Origin: Chthoniobacter sp. | GTDB lineage: Bacteria > Verrucomicrobiota > Verrucomicrobiia > Chthoniobacterales > Chthoniobacteraceae | Assembly (NCBI GenBank): GCA_025352865.1 | Contig: JANXSB010000124.1 | Span: 1 to 11,491 of the forward strand | DNA length: 11,491 bases | Direction of reading: 5' to 3' | Part shown: piece after piece, positions 1-7,213 of the stretch | Layout: every line of letters starts with the position of its first letter | Numbering within the stretch: position 1 is the first letter of the stretch | Notes under the pieces: model-generated | Database searches by the model: none | The model's input: the letters and a program-made list of their open reading frames with translations, nothing else | Told to the model about the DNA's origin: nothing | Made by a program: the position numbers and the translations under genes

Positions 1-366
1 GCGCTCGTCCGCGACCTCAAAGACCGCGGCATGCTCGACGACACGCTCGTCATTTTCATGGGCGAATTTGGCCGCACCGTCTTCGTCCAGGGTGACATCA
101 CCAAACCCACGTATGGCCGCGATCACTTCGGCCGCAGCTACAGCATGTGGATGGCCGGCGGCGGCGTGAAACCCGGCGGCCTCTACGGCGAGACCGACGA
201 CTTTTCCTACAACGTGGCCAAAGACCCCGTCCACATCCACGACTGGCAGGCCACCGTCCTCCACCTCCTCGGCATCGACCACGAGCGCCTCACCTACCGC
301 TTCCAAGGCCGCGACTTTCGGCTCACCGACGTGCATGGGAAAGTCGTGCGCGGCATCCTCGCGTGA
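1..366 (+). CDS. DUF1501 family protein, C-terminal part (5' end outside window)
   Basis: The frame is open from base 1 and stops with TGA at 364-366, giving the last 121 residues of a longer protein. The visible part carries the usual DUF1501 C-terminal landmarks: a strand followed by MGEFGRT at residues 20-26, YGRDHFGR at 38-45, an AGGGVKPGGLYGETDDF stretch at 52-68, and a closing segment with IHDWQATVLHLLGID and RFQGRDFRLTDV. DUF1501 proteins have an alkaline-phosphatase/sulfatase-like fold, usually begin with a Tat signal, and are very abundant in Planctomycetes and Verrucomicrobia. There they commonly sit just downstream of a DUF1549/DUF1553 (PSCyt/PSD) gene, which I would expect left of this window. 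The substrate is unknown. The gene ends 7 bp from the convergent stop of the next gene. The family call is secure; the biochemical role is not. Confidence 0.93.
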   Translation, partial: ALVRDLKDRGMLDDTLVIFMGEFGRTVFVQGDITKPTYGRDHFGRSYSMWMAGGGVKPGGLYGETDDFSYNVAKDPVHIHDWQATVLHLLGIDHERLTYRFQGRDFRLTDVHGKVVRGILA

Positions 367-373
367 GCCGCAG

Positions 374-892
374 TTACTTCGGCAGCTTGAGTTCCGCCCA
401 GCCGGATTTTTCATTCGGCAGCAGCCAGTAGCCCACGGTGAAATCCTTCGAGCTGGTGATGTGATCGGTCAGCCGCTTCGCTCCAAAGCGCTGGTCGTTT
501 TGCAAAAACGCGCTCACCGCGACCGCGCATTTCGGCGCGATATTCTCGCCGCCGCGCATCAGCTCCAGCTCTGCCAGTCCGCCGCCGCCCGCGTACCACT
601 CCAGCACCGTCACGCGCACGCGATCGATGGCGAAGTTCTGCTTCGGAATCTTCACCGCCACCTTCGTATCCGCATCCGCGCTCCACTCGATCTCCACGCG
701 ATCGGTTTTCCACAAAACAGAACCGCCATTGAAAACCTCCACGCGAATCGCTTTCGTCCCGCGATCCTTCGCCGTGCCGTTGTGCTGATTCCAGACGATC
801 AATTCGTATTCCTCATTGGCGGCAAAAGCCGCGTTGCTAGTCAGCAGAAAAGCGAGCGCCAGCGCGATCGTGAGAAGTCGTGATGTGTTCAT
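374..892 (-). CDS. Small secreted beta-sandwich (discoidin/F5-8C-like) protein
   Basis: A 172-residue protein. I start it at the ATG at 892-890 because this puts a clean signal peptide at the N terminus (hydrophobic core 6-17, AFA cleavage site after residue 24). A longer reading frame to 1030 only adds non-hydrophobic sequence. The mature part looks all-beta. It opens with a strand reading YELIVWNQHNGTAKDRGTK, has a middle section ending in GGGLAELEL, then a new block beginning ENIAP and ending GYWLLPNEKSGWAELKL. Both the AELEL and GWAELKL strands resemble the start or end strands of galactose-binding-like F5/8 type C domains, which in Verrucomicrobia and Planctomycetes occur in extracellular carbohydrate-active proteins. 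No catalytic motif is visible, so a binding role in the periplasm or outside the cell is my inference. It stands alone, convergent with DUF1501 and divergent from the TMTC-like gene. No Shine-Dalgarno sequence precedes the start. Confidence 0.75.
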   Translation of the reverse strand: MNTSRLLTIALALAFLLTSNAAFAANEEYELIVWNQHNGTAKDRGTKAIRVEVFNGGSVLWKTDRVEIEWSADADTKVAVKIPKQNFAIDRVRVTVLEWYAGGGGLAELELMRGGENIAPKCAVAVSAFLQNDQRFGAKRLTDHITSSKDFTVGYWLLPNEKSGWAELKLPK

Positions 893-946
893 ATTTGCTA
901 AGCGCGAGGCTTGAAATCCGCGCGGCAATCGCAAGCCAAAAATAGT

Positions 947-994
947 GGCGTGGATCGTTTGGCAGGCGGCTAGCTTGCACTGCTGATCCACGCC
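947..994. repeat. 10-bp perfect inverted repeat in a divergent promoter region
   Basis: GGCGTGGATC at 947-956 is the exact reverse complement of GATCCACGCC at 985-994, with 28 bases between. A 9-bp direct repeat, CTTGCACTG, overlaps it at 974-982 and recurs at 1000-1008, just ahead of the start codon at 1015. Both lie in the 122-bp gap between two divergent genes (892 and 1015), so an operator or RNA hairpin is possible. In DNA this GC-rich, chance is also possible. Confidence 0.35.
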
Positions 995-1014
995 CATGCC
1001 TTGCACTGTCCAAA

Positions 1015-3096
1015 ATGAAAACCGCCGCACCTAGCCGCATGGAGCGGTGCGCCGACGTACTGGCCCGGCCGTGGGTGGCGTGGCTGCTCTGCCTCGCCGC
1101 CGGGTTGCTCTTTTATGCGCCGGCGCTGAGCGGCGAGTTGATCTGGGATGACGCCTACCTCGTGCGCGCGAACCCGTTTTTCCGCAGCCCCGTCTTCGGC
1201 GCGGAAGTGTTCCGCCACTGGCTTTTCTTCGATTCATTTTCCACCTACTACCGCCCGGTTCAGAACTGGTCCTACATGCTCGACTACTGGCTGTGGCGCG
1301 GTGAACCCGTGGGCTACCACCTCACGAATCTCCTGCTGCACAGCCTCAGCGGCATTCTTCTTTTCGAGCTGCTGCGGCAGATTCTCCCCGGCCTGACCGG
1401 CGGCACTGGTGCGCGGGAAAATCGCGCGCCCATCCAATTCGCAGCGCTCTTCGTCGCACTCATCTGGGTCGTGCATCCGGTGCACAACGCCGCGGTCGCC
1501 TACATCTCGGGGCGGGCCGACAGCCTCGCCAGTTTCTTCGCGCTGCTCGCCTGGCTGCTCGCCCGCCGCGCATGCGAAGCGCGTTTCGTTTTCAGCAAAG
1601 CGGCCATCGGACTCGCCGCCGCGCTGACGGCGCTGCTTGCACTGTGCTCCAAGGAAATCGCGCTGCTCTGGCTCGCACTCTTCGCGGTGCATCTCCTCTC
1701 ATTCGAGCGCGGCGTGGGCTGGCGGGCGAAAGGCATCGCCCTCGCCGGAGCGCTGTCGGTGCTGGGAGCGTACGCCTTTCTCCATGCGCTCCCGGCGGCG
1801 CGCGCGCCGATGGAAAACGGCCCGCCGCTGCCGCTCGACGGACGCTTTCTCCTCATGCTGCGCGCTCTCGGCGACTACGCGGGCCTGCTCGTCTGGCCCG
1901 GCAGGCTCTACATGGAGCGCGCGATTTCCGACTCCGCGATCTACGGCAGCGTGGCCTCGTGGCGCGCGCATCCGCATTACGAATACCTCTCCGTCATCGG
2001 CCTGCTCGTCGGCCTCGCGGCGCTCTGGCTCTGCCGCCAGCGCTGGCCCGCGCGGCGGCTGCGGGGCTTCGGCGCGCTGTGGTTCCTCCTCGCGTTTCTG
2101 CCGATCTCAAATCTTTTCCCGCTCAACGCCGAAGTCGCCGAGCATTGGATTTACCTCGCGAGCATCGGCGCGCTGCTCCTGCTCGCCGGCACAGTGTTCG
2201 CCCTCCCGCGGCGCGCGCAAATCGCCGCGGGTGCATTCGCTGCTCTCTCGATCCTTGCGCTCGGCGTGCGCACATCCGTGCGCGCTGGCGATTGGGTGAA
2301 CGCGGAAACCTTCTGCCTGCGCACCATCGCCGACGGCGGCGCGACGCCGCGCATCCTCAGCACGCTCGCCTCGCACTACGGCGGGCGCGGCGACTTTGTG
2401 AAACAGGAAGCCGTCCTTCGCAAAACGATCGCGCGCTTTCCCGACTACGCGCCGGCGCGCATAAATCTCGGCATCTGCCTTTCCAAACAGGGCCACGCGG
2501 CGGAGGCCGAGCCGTTCCTGCGCGTGGAAAAAACGGACGCGGACGAAACCGCGCACCGCTATCCGCGGACCTGGCCCGCGGCGCTGAATCTCGCCCGGCT
2601 CCGCCACGAGGCGCAGCACGACGACGAAGCGCTGGCCATGCTCGCCGGGGCGCACGCGCGTTTTCCAGAAACGTGGGAGCTGGTGCAGTACGAAAGCGAA
2701 ATCCGCAAGGCGCACGACGGCGCAGCGGCGGCGCTGCCCGCCGTGGCGGACTACGCCGCGGCGCATTGGTGGCATCTTGATTCGTGGGTCACGCTCGGCC
2801 GCCTGCACTACGCCGCAGGCGAGCCCGATGCCGCCGTCGCCGCACTCCGCGCCGCCAGCCGGCTCGACATTTACGATGCCGGTCCGCTCATCGATATCGC
2901 GCGCATCGAGCTGGAGCGCGGTCGCCCGGAAGCGGCTCTGGCACAGCAATTGGAGGCCATGCGCCGCGAGCCCGGCCAGCCGAGCCACTACCTGATGCTC
3001 GGCAGCATTTTGGAAAAACTCGGCCGCCAGAACGAGGCGAACGCCGCGGTGCAAAAGGCGCAAACGCTCGCGGCGGAGGCGCGACGCGGCTCGTGA
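1015..3096 (+). CDS. TMTC-like GT-C membrane glycosyltransferase with C-terminal TPRs
   Basis: A 693-residue protein with two halves. Residues 1 to about 430 are polytopic membrane sequence with the motifs of the TMTC/DUF1736 type. These are a GT-C acidic pair D45-D46 (in IWDDAYLVRANP), YYRPVQ at 78-83, GYHLTNLLLH at 100-109, HPVHNAAVAYISGRAD at 154-169, and AEHWIYLASIG starting at about 375. Residues about 450-693 form tetratricopeptide repeats (examples near 459-510, 520-556 and 590-690). Eukaryotic TMTC proteins are ER O-mannosyltransferases. The bacterial relatives are common in Verrucomicrobia and Planctomycetes, and their acceptors are largely unknown. By analogy, this one would transfer a sugar from a lipid-linked donor to a protein or glycan at the outer face of the inner membrane, with the TPRs holding the acceptor. 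A later in-frame ATG at 1039 is an alternative start. Neither start has a clear ribosome binding site. Confidence 0.85.
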   Translation: MKTAAPSRMERCADVLARPWVAWLLCLAAGLLFYAPALSGELIWDDAYLVRANPFFRSPVFGAEVFRHWLFFDSFSTYYRPVQNWSYMLDYWLWRGEPVGYHLTNLLLHSLSGILLFELLRQILPGLTGGTGARENRAPIQFAALFVALIWVVHPVHNAAVAYISGRADSLASFFALLAWLLARRACEARFVFSKAAIGLAAALTALLALCSKEIALLWLALFAVHLLSFERGVGWRAKGIALAGALSVLGAYAFLHALPAARAPMENGPPLPLDGRFLLMLRALGDYAGLLVWPGRLYMERAISDSAIYGSVASWRAHPHYEYLSVIGLLVGLAALWLCRQRWPARRLRGFGALWFLLAFLPISNLFPLNAEVAEHWIYLASIGALLLLAGTVFALPRRAQIAAGAFAALSILALGVRTSVRAGDWVNAETFCLRTIADGGATPRILSTLASHYGGRGDFVKQEAVLRKTIARFPDYAPARINLGICLSKQGHAAEAEPFLRVEKTDADETAHRYPRTWPAALNLARLRHEAQHDDEALAMLAGAHARFPETWELVQYESEIRKAHDGAAAALPAVADYAAAHWWHLDSWVTLGRLHYAAGEPDAAVAALRAASRLDIYDAGPLIDIARIELERGRPEAALAQQLEAMRREPGQPSHYLMLGSILEKLGRQNEANAAVQKAQTLAAEARRGS

Positions 3097-3139
3097 ACTA
3101 AACTGCCAAGAATTCCCTTTTCACCCCTGCGCTTTATTT

Positions 3140-3207
3140 GGGTCGGGATTGGATTCACGCGTGAGCGTGATGCCATGTTTCCTGCGGAGAATAAGTTACT
3201 CCGACCC
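3140..3207. repeat. Palindromic elements between two convergent genes
   Basis: The 99-bp gap between the converging stops at 3096 and 3196 holds a perfect 10-bp palindrome, TCACGCGTGA (3155-3164), followed at once by another GCGTGA. A 7-bp inverted repeat (GGGTCGG 3140-3146 with CCGACCC 3201-3207) encloses it. There is no T-run, so this is not a standard intrinsic terminator. It may help stop transcription from both sides, or may be chance. Confidence 0.3.
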
Positions 3208-5103
3208 TTGGCTGGGCCTGCGCTCACGACCGCCGAGGTCGAGTTGTTTGAGGGCGAAGGCCATGTCGTCGGGGGGCTGTTTCTTTTTCCACGCGGCTTC
3301 GCTGGCGTCGTAGAAAAGCGCGAAGGCGGAGTAGAAATGCGGGCGCATTGCCGATGGGAAGACGAATGTCCAATCCTCGACCGCTGCGCCGGGGCCGGCC
3401 TGCGGGGCGCATGCGCCTTTGATGAACGGGTAGAGGTGTTCGCCGTCGGAGAGCACGAGCATCATCCACGGAAAGCGGGTGCGCTCGCCGGTGAACTGCC
3501 AGCCGAGGCGAAGCTGCATCGCGCCCGGCAGATCGCGGACGAGCTGCATCGAGGTGAGCGTGGTCGTTTCGTCGAAGACGACCGGCGCGGAACCGGCGGG
3601 CGGTGCGGGTGCGGGTTCGCCGCGCGTGAGGACGGTGAGCTGGTTGCGGTTGTGCGCGCGCCAGGCGTGCGGGCGCAGGTATTCGTGGAGCAGGCGATCG
3701 CTCGATGCGATCTCGCTGTCCGCGTCGGTGTGCATGCGCGGATGGTAGTAGCCGGCGACGGTGCTGAAGGTGAGCGTGTCGGCGTAGTCGATGATGACGA
3801 CTTCGCTGGCGGGCGGCGGCGTGTAGGCCGCGGTGCTGAGCGTCTTCAGGCCTTTGAGGATGTGGTGCAGCGAGACGAGCTGCTCGCGCGGGGCGAGGTG
3901 GGAAAGGTAGGGCAGCGATGCTGTCACGCTCGCCGACTCCGGCACCGCGCGGATCATGTCCGCCTTCCATTCGCGCTCATCGAGAATCGCCGCGAGATGC
4001 GGCACCTCGGCAGCCAGTTCCCGCGCCGGGCCCCACCAGGCATGTGTGCTGATGCACATGCCGAGCAGCGCGGCGGCAGCGATATTTTGCGCACGAATCC
4101 TGGTCATCGTCTCCGCTGCGGCGATCCAGAAAAGCGGGATGAACGGCGCGGGATAGTGCGCGCCGAGCGACCATTCCGAGTAGCGCCACGAGAGCAGGTG
4201 CTGCGCGAGCAGCGGCCCGGCGATCAAGAGCCAGCGCGGGCGGAGGAGCGGCAAGAGCAAAAACGGCACGAGCAGCGCGGGGAGCATATTCCCGTGTGCC
4301 AGCGCGACGTGCAGCGCGCCGAGCACGCGCGAGGGTTCGGTGAAAAACTTAATCACGATGTCGCCGCCGGACTTTCCGAGATGACCGTAAAGCTGGAGGT
4401 AATCGACGTTGCCCGCGTTCAGCGCCGGGCCGATGACCTTCCCGCAAACCAGCAGCCACGCGGCGGCGATGCCCATTGGTACAAGGTTCCAGCGCAGCAC
4501 CCATGCGCGCCCGCGCGACCAGTCGAGCACCGCCCACACCGCGCAGAACGCCACGAGCAGCAGCGCCATGTTTTCCTTCACGCTCAAGACCATCACGAAC
4601 CACAGCCAAAACCGCCCGTGCCGCTCCGCGAGCCGCGCCTCGATGAGCAGCAGGAGCAGCGGCGCGGCCAGCGCCTCGGGATGAAATTCGTAGATGCCGA
4701 TGCTCATCGTCGCGGGCGTGAGCACGGTCGCGAGTGCGAGGCAGATTGCCGCAGGCCTTTCGATCTCCAGCCGCCGCGCGATGCGCCACGCCGTGAAAGG
4801 CATCGTCGCGAAAGCCAGCGTCTGCACGGCGACGAAGGTCATCGGGTGCGGAAAGATCGCGAACAGCGGCGTGAGCAGAAAGACGATGGGCTCCGCGTGA
4901 TTGCCCATCAGCGGCACATTGAGCAGCGAGACCGTCCACTTTCCGCGCAGCGCCAGCCACAGCGCCTGCACGTAAAAAGCGAGGTCGAAGGTGCCGTATT
5001 GAAACGTCCACCACTGCCACCACGAAACGAGGAAGACGACCGCCGCAAACAGCCCCGCGCCCCAGACAATGGCGCGCGGAGTTTTGGAGTGGTCGGTGGG
5101 CAT
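3196..5103 (-). CDS. DUF2079 family integral membrane protein
   Basis: A 635-residue protein read from the ATG at 5103-5101. The frame continues upstream to 5214, but those 37 residues are Arg/Gln-rich and lie inside the divergent acyltransferase gene, so I reject them. After a first membrane helix (about 12-32) comes the DUF2079 signature YGTFDLAFYVQALW (D40, Q46), then GNHAEP (H69, E71), FHPEAL at 140-145 and a VKEN turn near 175-178. About nine to ten further hydrophobic segments follow, up to roughly residue 350. The family is usually grouped with GT-C type glycosyltransferases, and the membrane-proximal Asp fits that, but no member of this subgroup has a substrate I can name. The last 270 or so residues are soluble. 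They include PESASVTASLPYLSHLAPRE, typical of the family, plus an extra C-terminal beta-rich part. It diverges from the acyltransferase gene across only 24 bp. Confidence 0.88.
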   Translation of the reverse strand: MPTDHSKTPRAIVWGAGLFAAVVFLVSWWQWWTFQYGTFDLAFYVQALWLALRGKWTVSLLNVPLMGNHAEPIVFLLTPLFAIFPHPMTFVAVQTLAFATMPFTAWRIARRLEIERPAAICLALATVLTPATMSIGIYEFHPEALAAPLLLLLIEARLAERHGRFWLWFVMVLSVKENMALLLVAFCAVWAVLDWSRGRAWVLRWNLVPMGIAAAWLLVCGKVIGPALNAGNVDYLQLYGHLGKSGGDIVIKFFTEPSRVLGALHVALAHGNMLPALLVPFLLLPLLRPRWLLIAGPLLAQHLLSWRYSEWSLGAHYPAPFIPLFWIAAAETMTRIRAQNIAAAALLGMCISTHAWWGPARELAAEVPHLAAILDEREWKADMIRAVPESASVTASLPYLSHLAPREQLVSLHHILKGLKTLSTAAYTPPPASEVVIIDYADTLTFSTVAGYYHPRMHTDADSEIASSDRLLHEYLRPHAWRAHNRNQLTVLTRGEPAPAPPAGSAPVVFDETTTLTSMQLVRDLPGAMQLRLGWQFTGERTRFPWMMLVLSDGEHLYPFIKGACAPQAGPGAAVEDWTFVFPSAMRPHFYSAFALFYDASEAAWKKKQPPDDMAFALKQLDLGGRERRPSQGSE

Positions 5104-5119
5104 CGTTCTGGCTGATAGC

Positions 5120-5124
5120 GAGGG
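5120..5124 (+). promoter_or_regulatory. Possible Shine-Dalgarno sequence for the acyltransferase gene
   Basis: GAGGG lies 3 bases before the ATG at 5128. The spacing is shorter than ideal, but this is the only purine-rich candidate ribosome binding site next to any start codon in the window. It supports this start. Confidence 0.35.
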
Positions 5125-5127
5125 CCG

Positions 5128-6219
5128 ATGGAAAAGACAACGCCTCCCGCGCCCCGCTGCGCGCCGCTCGATGCGCTGCGCGCGCTGGCCGTGCTGCTCG
5201 TGCTGGGGCGGCACTTCCCCGAGCCACCGCCCGGCGCGGCGCTGCCGGCATGGCTGGCGGTCTGGCAGCGTGGCGGATGGATCGGCGTCGATCTGTTTTT
5301 CGTGCTCAGCGGGTTCCTCGTGTCAGGGCTGCTCTTCCGCGAATACCGGCGGTTCGGGGAGATTCGCTACGGGCATTTCCTCGCGCGGCGCGGGTTCAAA
5401 ATCTACCCGGCGTTTTACGTCATGTTTGGCGCGGTGCTGCTTTTCGCGGCGCACATGGGGCGGGCGTTTGTCGGCTGGCCGGTCGTGTTGTCGGAGTTGT
5501 TCTTCGTGCAGAATTACGGGCCCGCGCTTTTTCCGCATACGTGGTCGCTGGCGGTGGAGGAGCATTTCTATCTGCTGCTGCCGCTGCTGCTGCTCGCGGT
5601 GCGCGGGGAGAAAAGCGCGCCCTTTGCGAGGCTGCCGCGCGTTTTTCTTACCGTCGCTTTGCTCGCGCTGGCGGCACGCCTCGCCACCGCGCAGATGCTG
5701 GATTTCCGGCTGAAGACGCAGCTCTTCCCGACCCATTTGCGGATCGACTCGCTGCTCTTCGGCGTCCTGCTTTCGTGGGCCACGCATTTCGCGCCCGCGG
5801 CGCTGGAGCGAGTGTGGATGCGCTTCCGCTGGCCGTTCGCGGTCGCCGCCGTGGCGCTGGTCGCGCCGGCGTTTTGCCTGGAAATCGGGAGCGGCTGGTA
5901 TCTGCACACGGTCGGGCTGGCGGGCTTCTATTTCGCGGGCGGGGTAATGCTGATGTTTGCGCTGCGGTGGAAGAGCGCGTGGCGTCCGCTCGCCTTTATC
6001 GGCACCTACTCGTACTCGATTTACCTCTGGCACATTCCCGTCCGTTTCTTCGGACTCGGCTGGCTGCCGCGCGAGGCCGCGCCGCTCACCCGCGCGGCGG
6101 CGTATCTCGCGCTGAGCATCGTCGTCGGGATCGTGGCCGCATGGCTCGTCGAGCGGCCTTTCCTCGCCCTGCGCGACCGCCTTTTCCCCACGCGCAGCCA
6201 GCCCACCCGGCCATCCTGA
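5128..6219 (+). CDS. Acyltransferase-3 family (OafA/YrhL-like) membrane protein
   Basis: A 363-residue polytopic protein, the normal length for a stand-alone acyltransferase-3 domain. The family motifs appear in order: LDALRALAVLLVLGRHF at 14-30 with R18 and the probable catalytic H29; GWIGVDLFFVLSGFL at 50-64; a basic cytoplasmic segment ending ARRGFKIYPAFYV; SLAVEEHFY at 140-148 with E144-E145; RIDSLLFG at 205-212; GTYSYSIYLWHIPV at 292-305; and the closing VERPFL. About ten transmembrane helices are evident. Members move acetyl or other acyl groups across the inner membrane onto sugars of O-antigen, peptidoglycan or exopolysaccharide. No SGNH domain is fused at the C terminus, so it would act alone or with a separate partner. 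It sits next to two predicted GT-C type membrane proteins, which suggests a surface glycan as the acceptor (inference). Its stop is 6 bp from the convergent neighbour's stop. Confidence 0.92.
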   Translation: MEKTTPPAPRCAPLDALRALAVLLVLGRHFPEPPPGAALPAWLAVWQRGGWIGVDLFFVLSGFLVSGLLFREYRRFGEIRYGHFLARRGFKIYPAFYVMFGAVLLFAAHMGRAFVGWPVVLSELFFVQNYGPALFPHTWSLAVEEHFYLLLPLLLLAVRGEKSAPFARLPRVFLTVALLALAARLATAQMLDFRLKTQLFPTHLRIDSLLFGVLLSWATHFAPAALERVWMRFRWPFAVAAVALVAPAFCLEIGSGWYLHTVGLAGFYFAGGVMLMFALRWKSAWRPLAFIGTYSYSIYLWHIPVRFFGLGWLPREAAPLTRAAAYLALSIVVGIVAAWLVERPFLALRDRLFPTRSQPTRPS

Positions 6220-6225
6220 GCTGAG

Positions 6226-7005
6226 CTAGAAATAGAACGGAATGCCGAGCTTCTTGAACTCGGTCTTTTGCTCGCCGAGCCATTTGTCGCCGAGTTTCTC
6301 GAAGCCGCCTTTTTCGCGGTAGCCGGTGAGGAAGGCGTTCACTTTCACGCGGAGTTCGTCGTTGCCTTTGCGCAGGCCGATGGCCCAGCTCTCCTGCTGG
6401 AACGGCGCGAGGATGGCGCGCGTGGTGTCGGGGTTTTGCCGCCAGTTTTTGAAGGTGGACATCTGGTCGTAGATGAAGGCCTCGGCCTTGCCCTGGACGA
6501 CTTCGAGGACGCAGGCGTTTTCCTTGTCGAGGACGAGTGGGCGCGCGGCTTTGAGCGCGCGCAGGGCGTAGAGATGGCCGGTGGTGCCCTTCTTCACGGC
6601 GATGCTGCGGCCGGCTTTGTCGGCGTCGGCGATGGTTTGGATGTCGCTTTTCGCGGCGACGAGGAGGCAGAGGCCGGTCTGCAAATACGGCTCCGAAAAA
6701 TCAATGGATTGCGCGCGTTCGGGCGTGGCGGTCATCGAGGAAATGATGAGGTCGATCCGGCCGGTCTTGAGCGCGGGGATGAGTCCGTCGAATGGGAGGT
6801 TCTGAATTTCCACCGGCCTCCCGAGTTGCTCGCCGAGCGCCCGCGCGAGATCGACGCTGACGCCGGCGGGTTCGCCGCGTTCGTCGCGCATTTCAAATGG
6901 CGGATAGGCCAGCTCCATGCCGACGAGGAGCTTCTTTTCCTCCGCCAGCGCGGGACGCGAGACGATGAGGAGCAGCGCGAGAAAAAGGCCGGCGGTGGTT
7001 TTCAC
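6226..7005 (-). CDS. Periplasmic amino-acid-type substrate-binding protein (SBP family 3), orphan
   Basis: A 259-residue protein from a GTG start at 7005-7003. This start gives a clear signal peptide (hydrophobic 5-15, cleavage after ALA at 19-21). Upstream in-frame ATGs fall inside an intergenic repeat and are spurious. The mature protein has the family-3 pattern: LLVGMELAYPPFEMRDERG near 26-44, GVSVDLARALGEQLG at 48-62, DGLIPALKTGRIDLIISSMTATPER at 73-97, then IDFSEPYL, the hinge GTTG at 140-143 and a YDQ with D180. R97 and D180 sit where amino-acid binders contact the ligand carboxylate and amino groups. That points to a polar amino acid or similar ligand. No permease or ATPase gene is near: downstream it runs tail-to-tail into the acyltransferase. 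It may supply a transporter encoded elsewhere, or act as a sensor. No ribosome binding site is visible. Confidence 0.9.
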   Translation of the reverse strand: MKTTAGLFLALLLIVSRPALAEEKKLLVGMELAYPPFEMRDERGEPAGVSVDLARALGEQLGRPVEIQNLPFDGLIPALKTGRIDLIISSMTATPERAQSIDFSEPYLQTGLCLLVAAKSDIQTIADADKAGRSIAVKKGTTGHLYALRALKAARPLVLDKENACVLEVVQGKAEAFIYDQMSTFKNWRQNPDTTRAILAPFQQESWAIGLRKGNDELRVKVNAFLTGYREKGGFEKLGDKWLGEQKTEFKKLGIPFYF

Positions 7006-7056
7006 GAGCGCGAATCTAGGCGGCAAGCCGAGCGTGCCAAGCGGCGATGGCGTTTG

Positions 7057-7162
7057 TTTTCCACGTAGAGACGCAAAGGCGCAGAGGTCGCAGAGAGGCA
7101 TTCGCACAAGCGTGGGTGATTGACTCCGCGTTCTCTGCGCCTTTGCGCCTCTGCGTTGAAAA
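7057..7162. repeat. Intergenic 106-bp inverted repeat (GCGCAGAGG/GCAAAGGC hairpin)
   Basis: A left arm at 7057-7095 and the reverse complement of a right arm at 7124-7162 match at 33 of 39 positions with no gaps, around a 28-base loop (7096-7123). Within each arm the sequence is made of short near-repeats of the form CGCAAAGG, CGCAGAGG and TCGCAGAG. Elements of this style are scattered between genes in many Verrucomicrobia and other environmental bacteria, and often create spurious reading frames containing words such as LCDLCAFASLR, as here on the minus strand. It lies between two divergent genes (starts at 7005 and 7214). The right arm ends in a run of A on the plus strand; read on the minus strand this T-run precedes the hairpin, so it is not an obvious terminator in that direction. 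Confidence 0.88.
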
Positions 7163-7213
7163 AAAGAATCATTGAATGAATCCGCGGCCATTCAGTCCGA
7201 AGCTGTTACTGCC

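Noticed and set aside
335..883. 182-codon plus-strand open frame over the small secreted protein
   Set aside because: It is Arg/His-rich antisense noise; the minus strand has a signal peptide and beta-strand motifs.
3175..5115. 646-codon plus-strand open frame opposite the DUF2079 gene
   Set aside because: It is Arg/Glu/His-rich with no recognisable domain and mirrors the high-GC codon bias of the opposite strand, which encodes clear membrane helices and DUF2079 motifs.
7006..7191. In-frame 62-residue N-terminal extension of the solute-binding protein
   Set aside because: It is translated from the intergenic hairpin repeat and places the signal peptide internally; the GTG at 7005 gives a normal exported protein.
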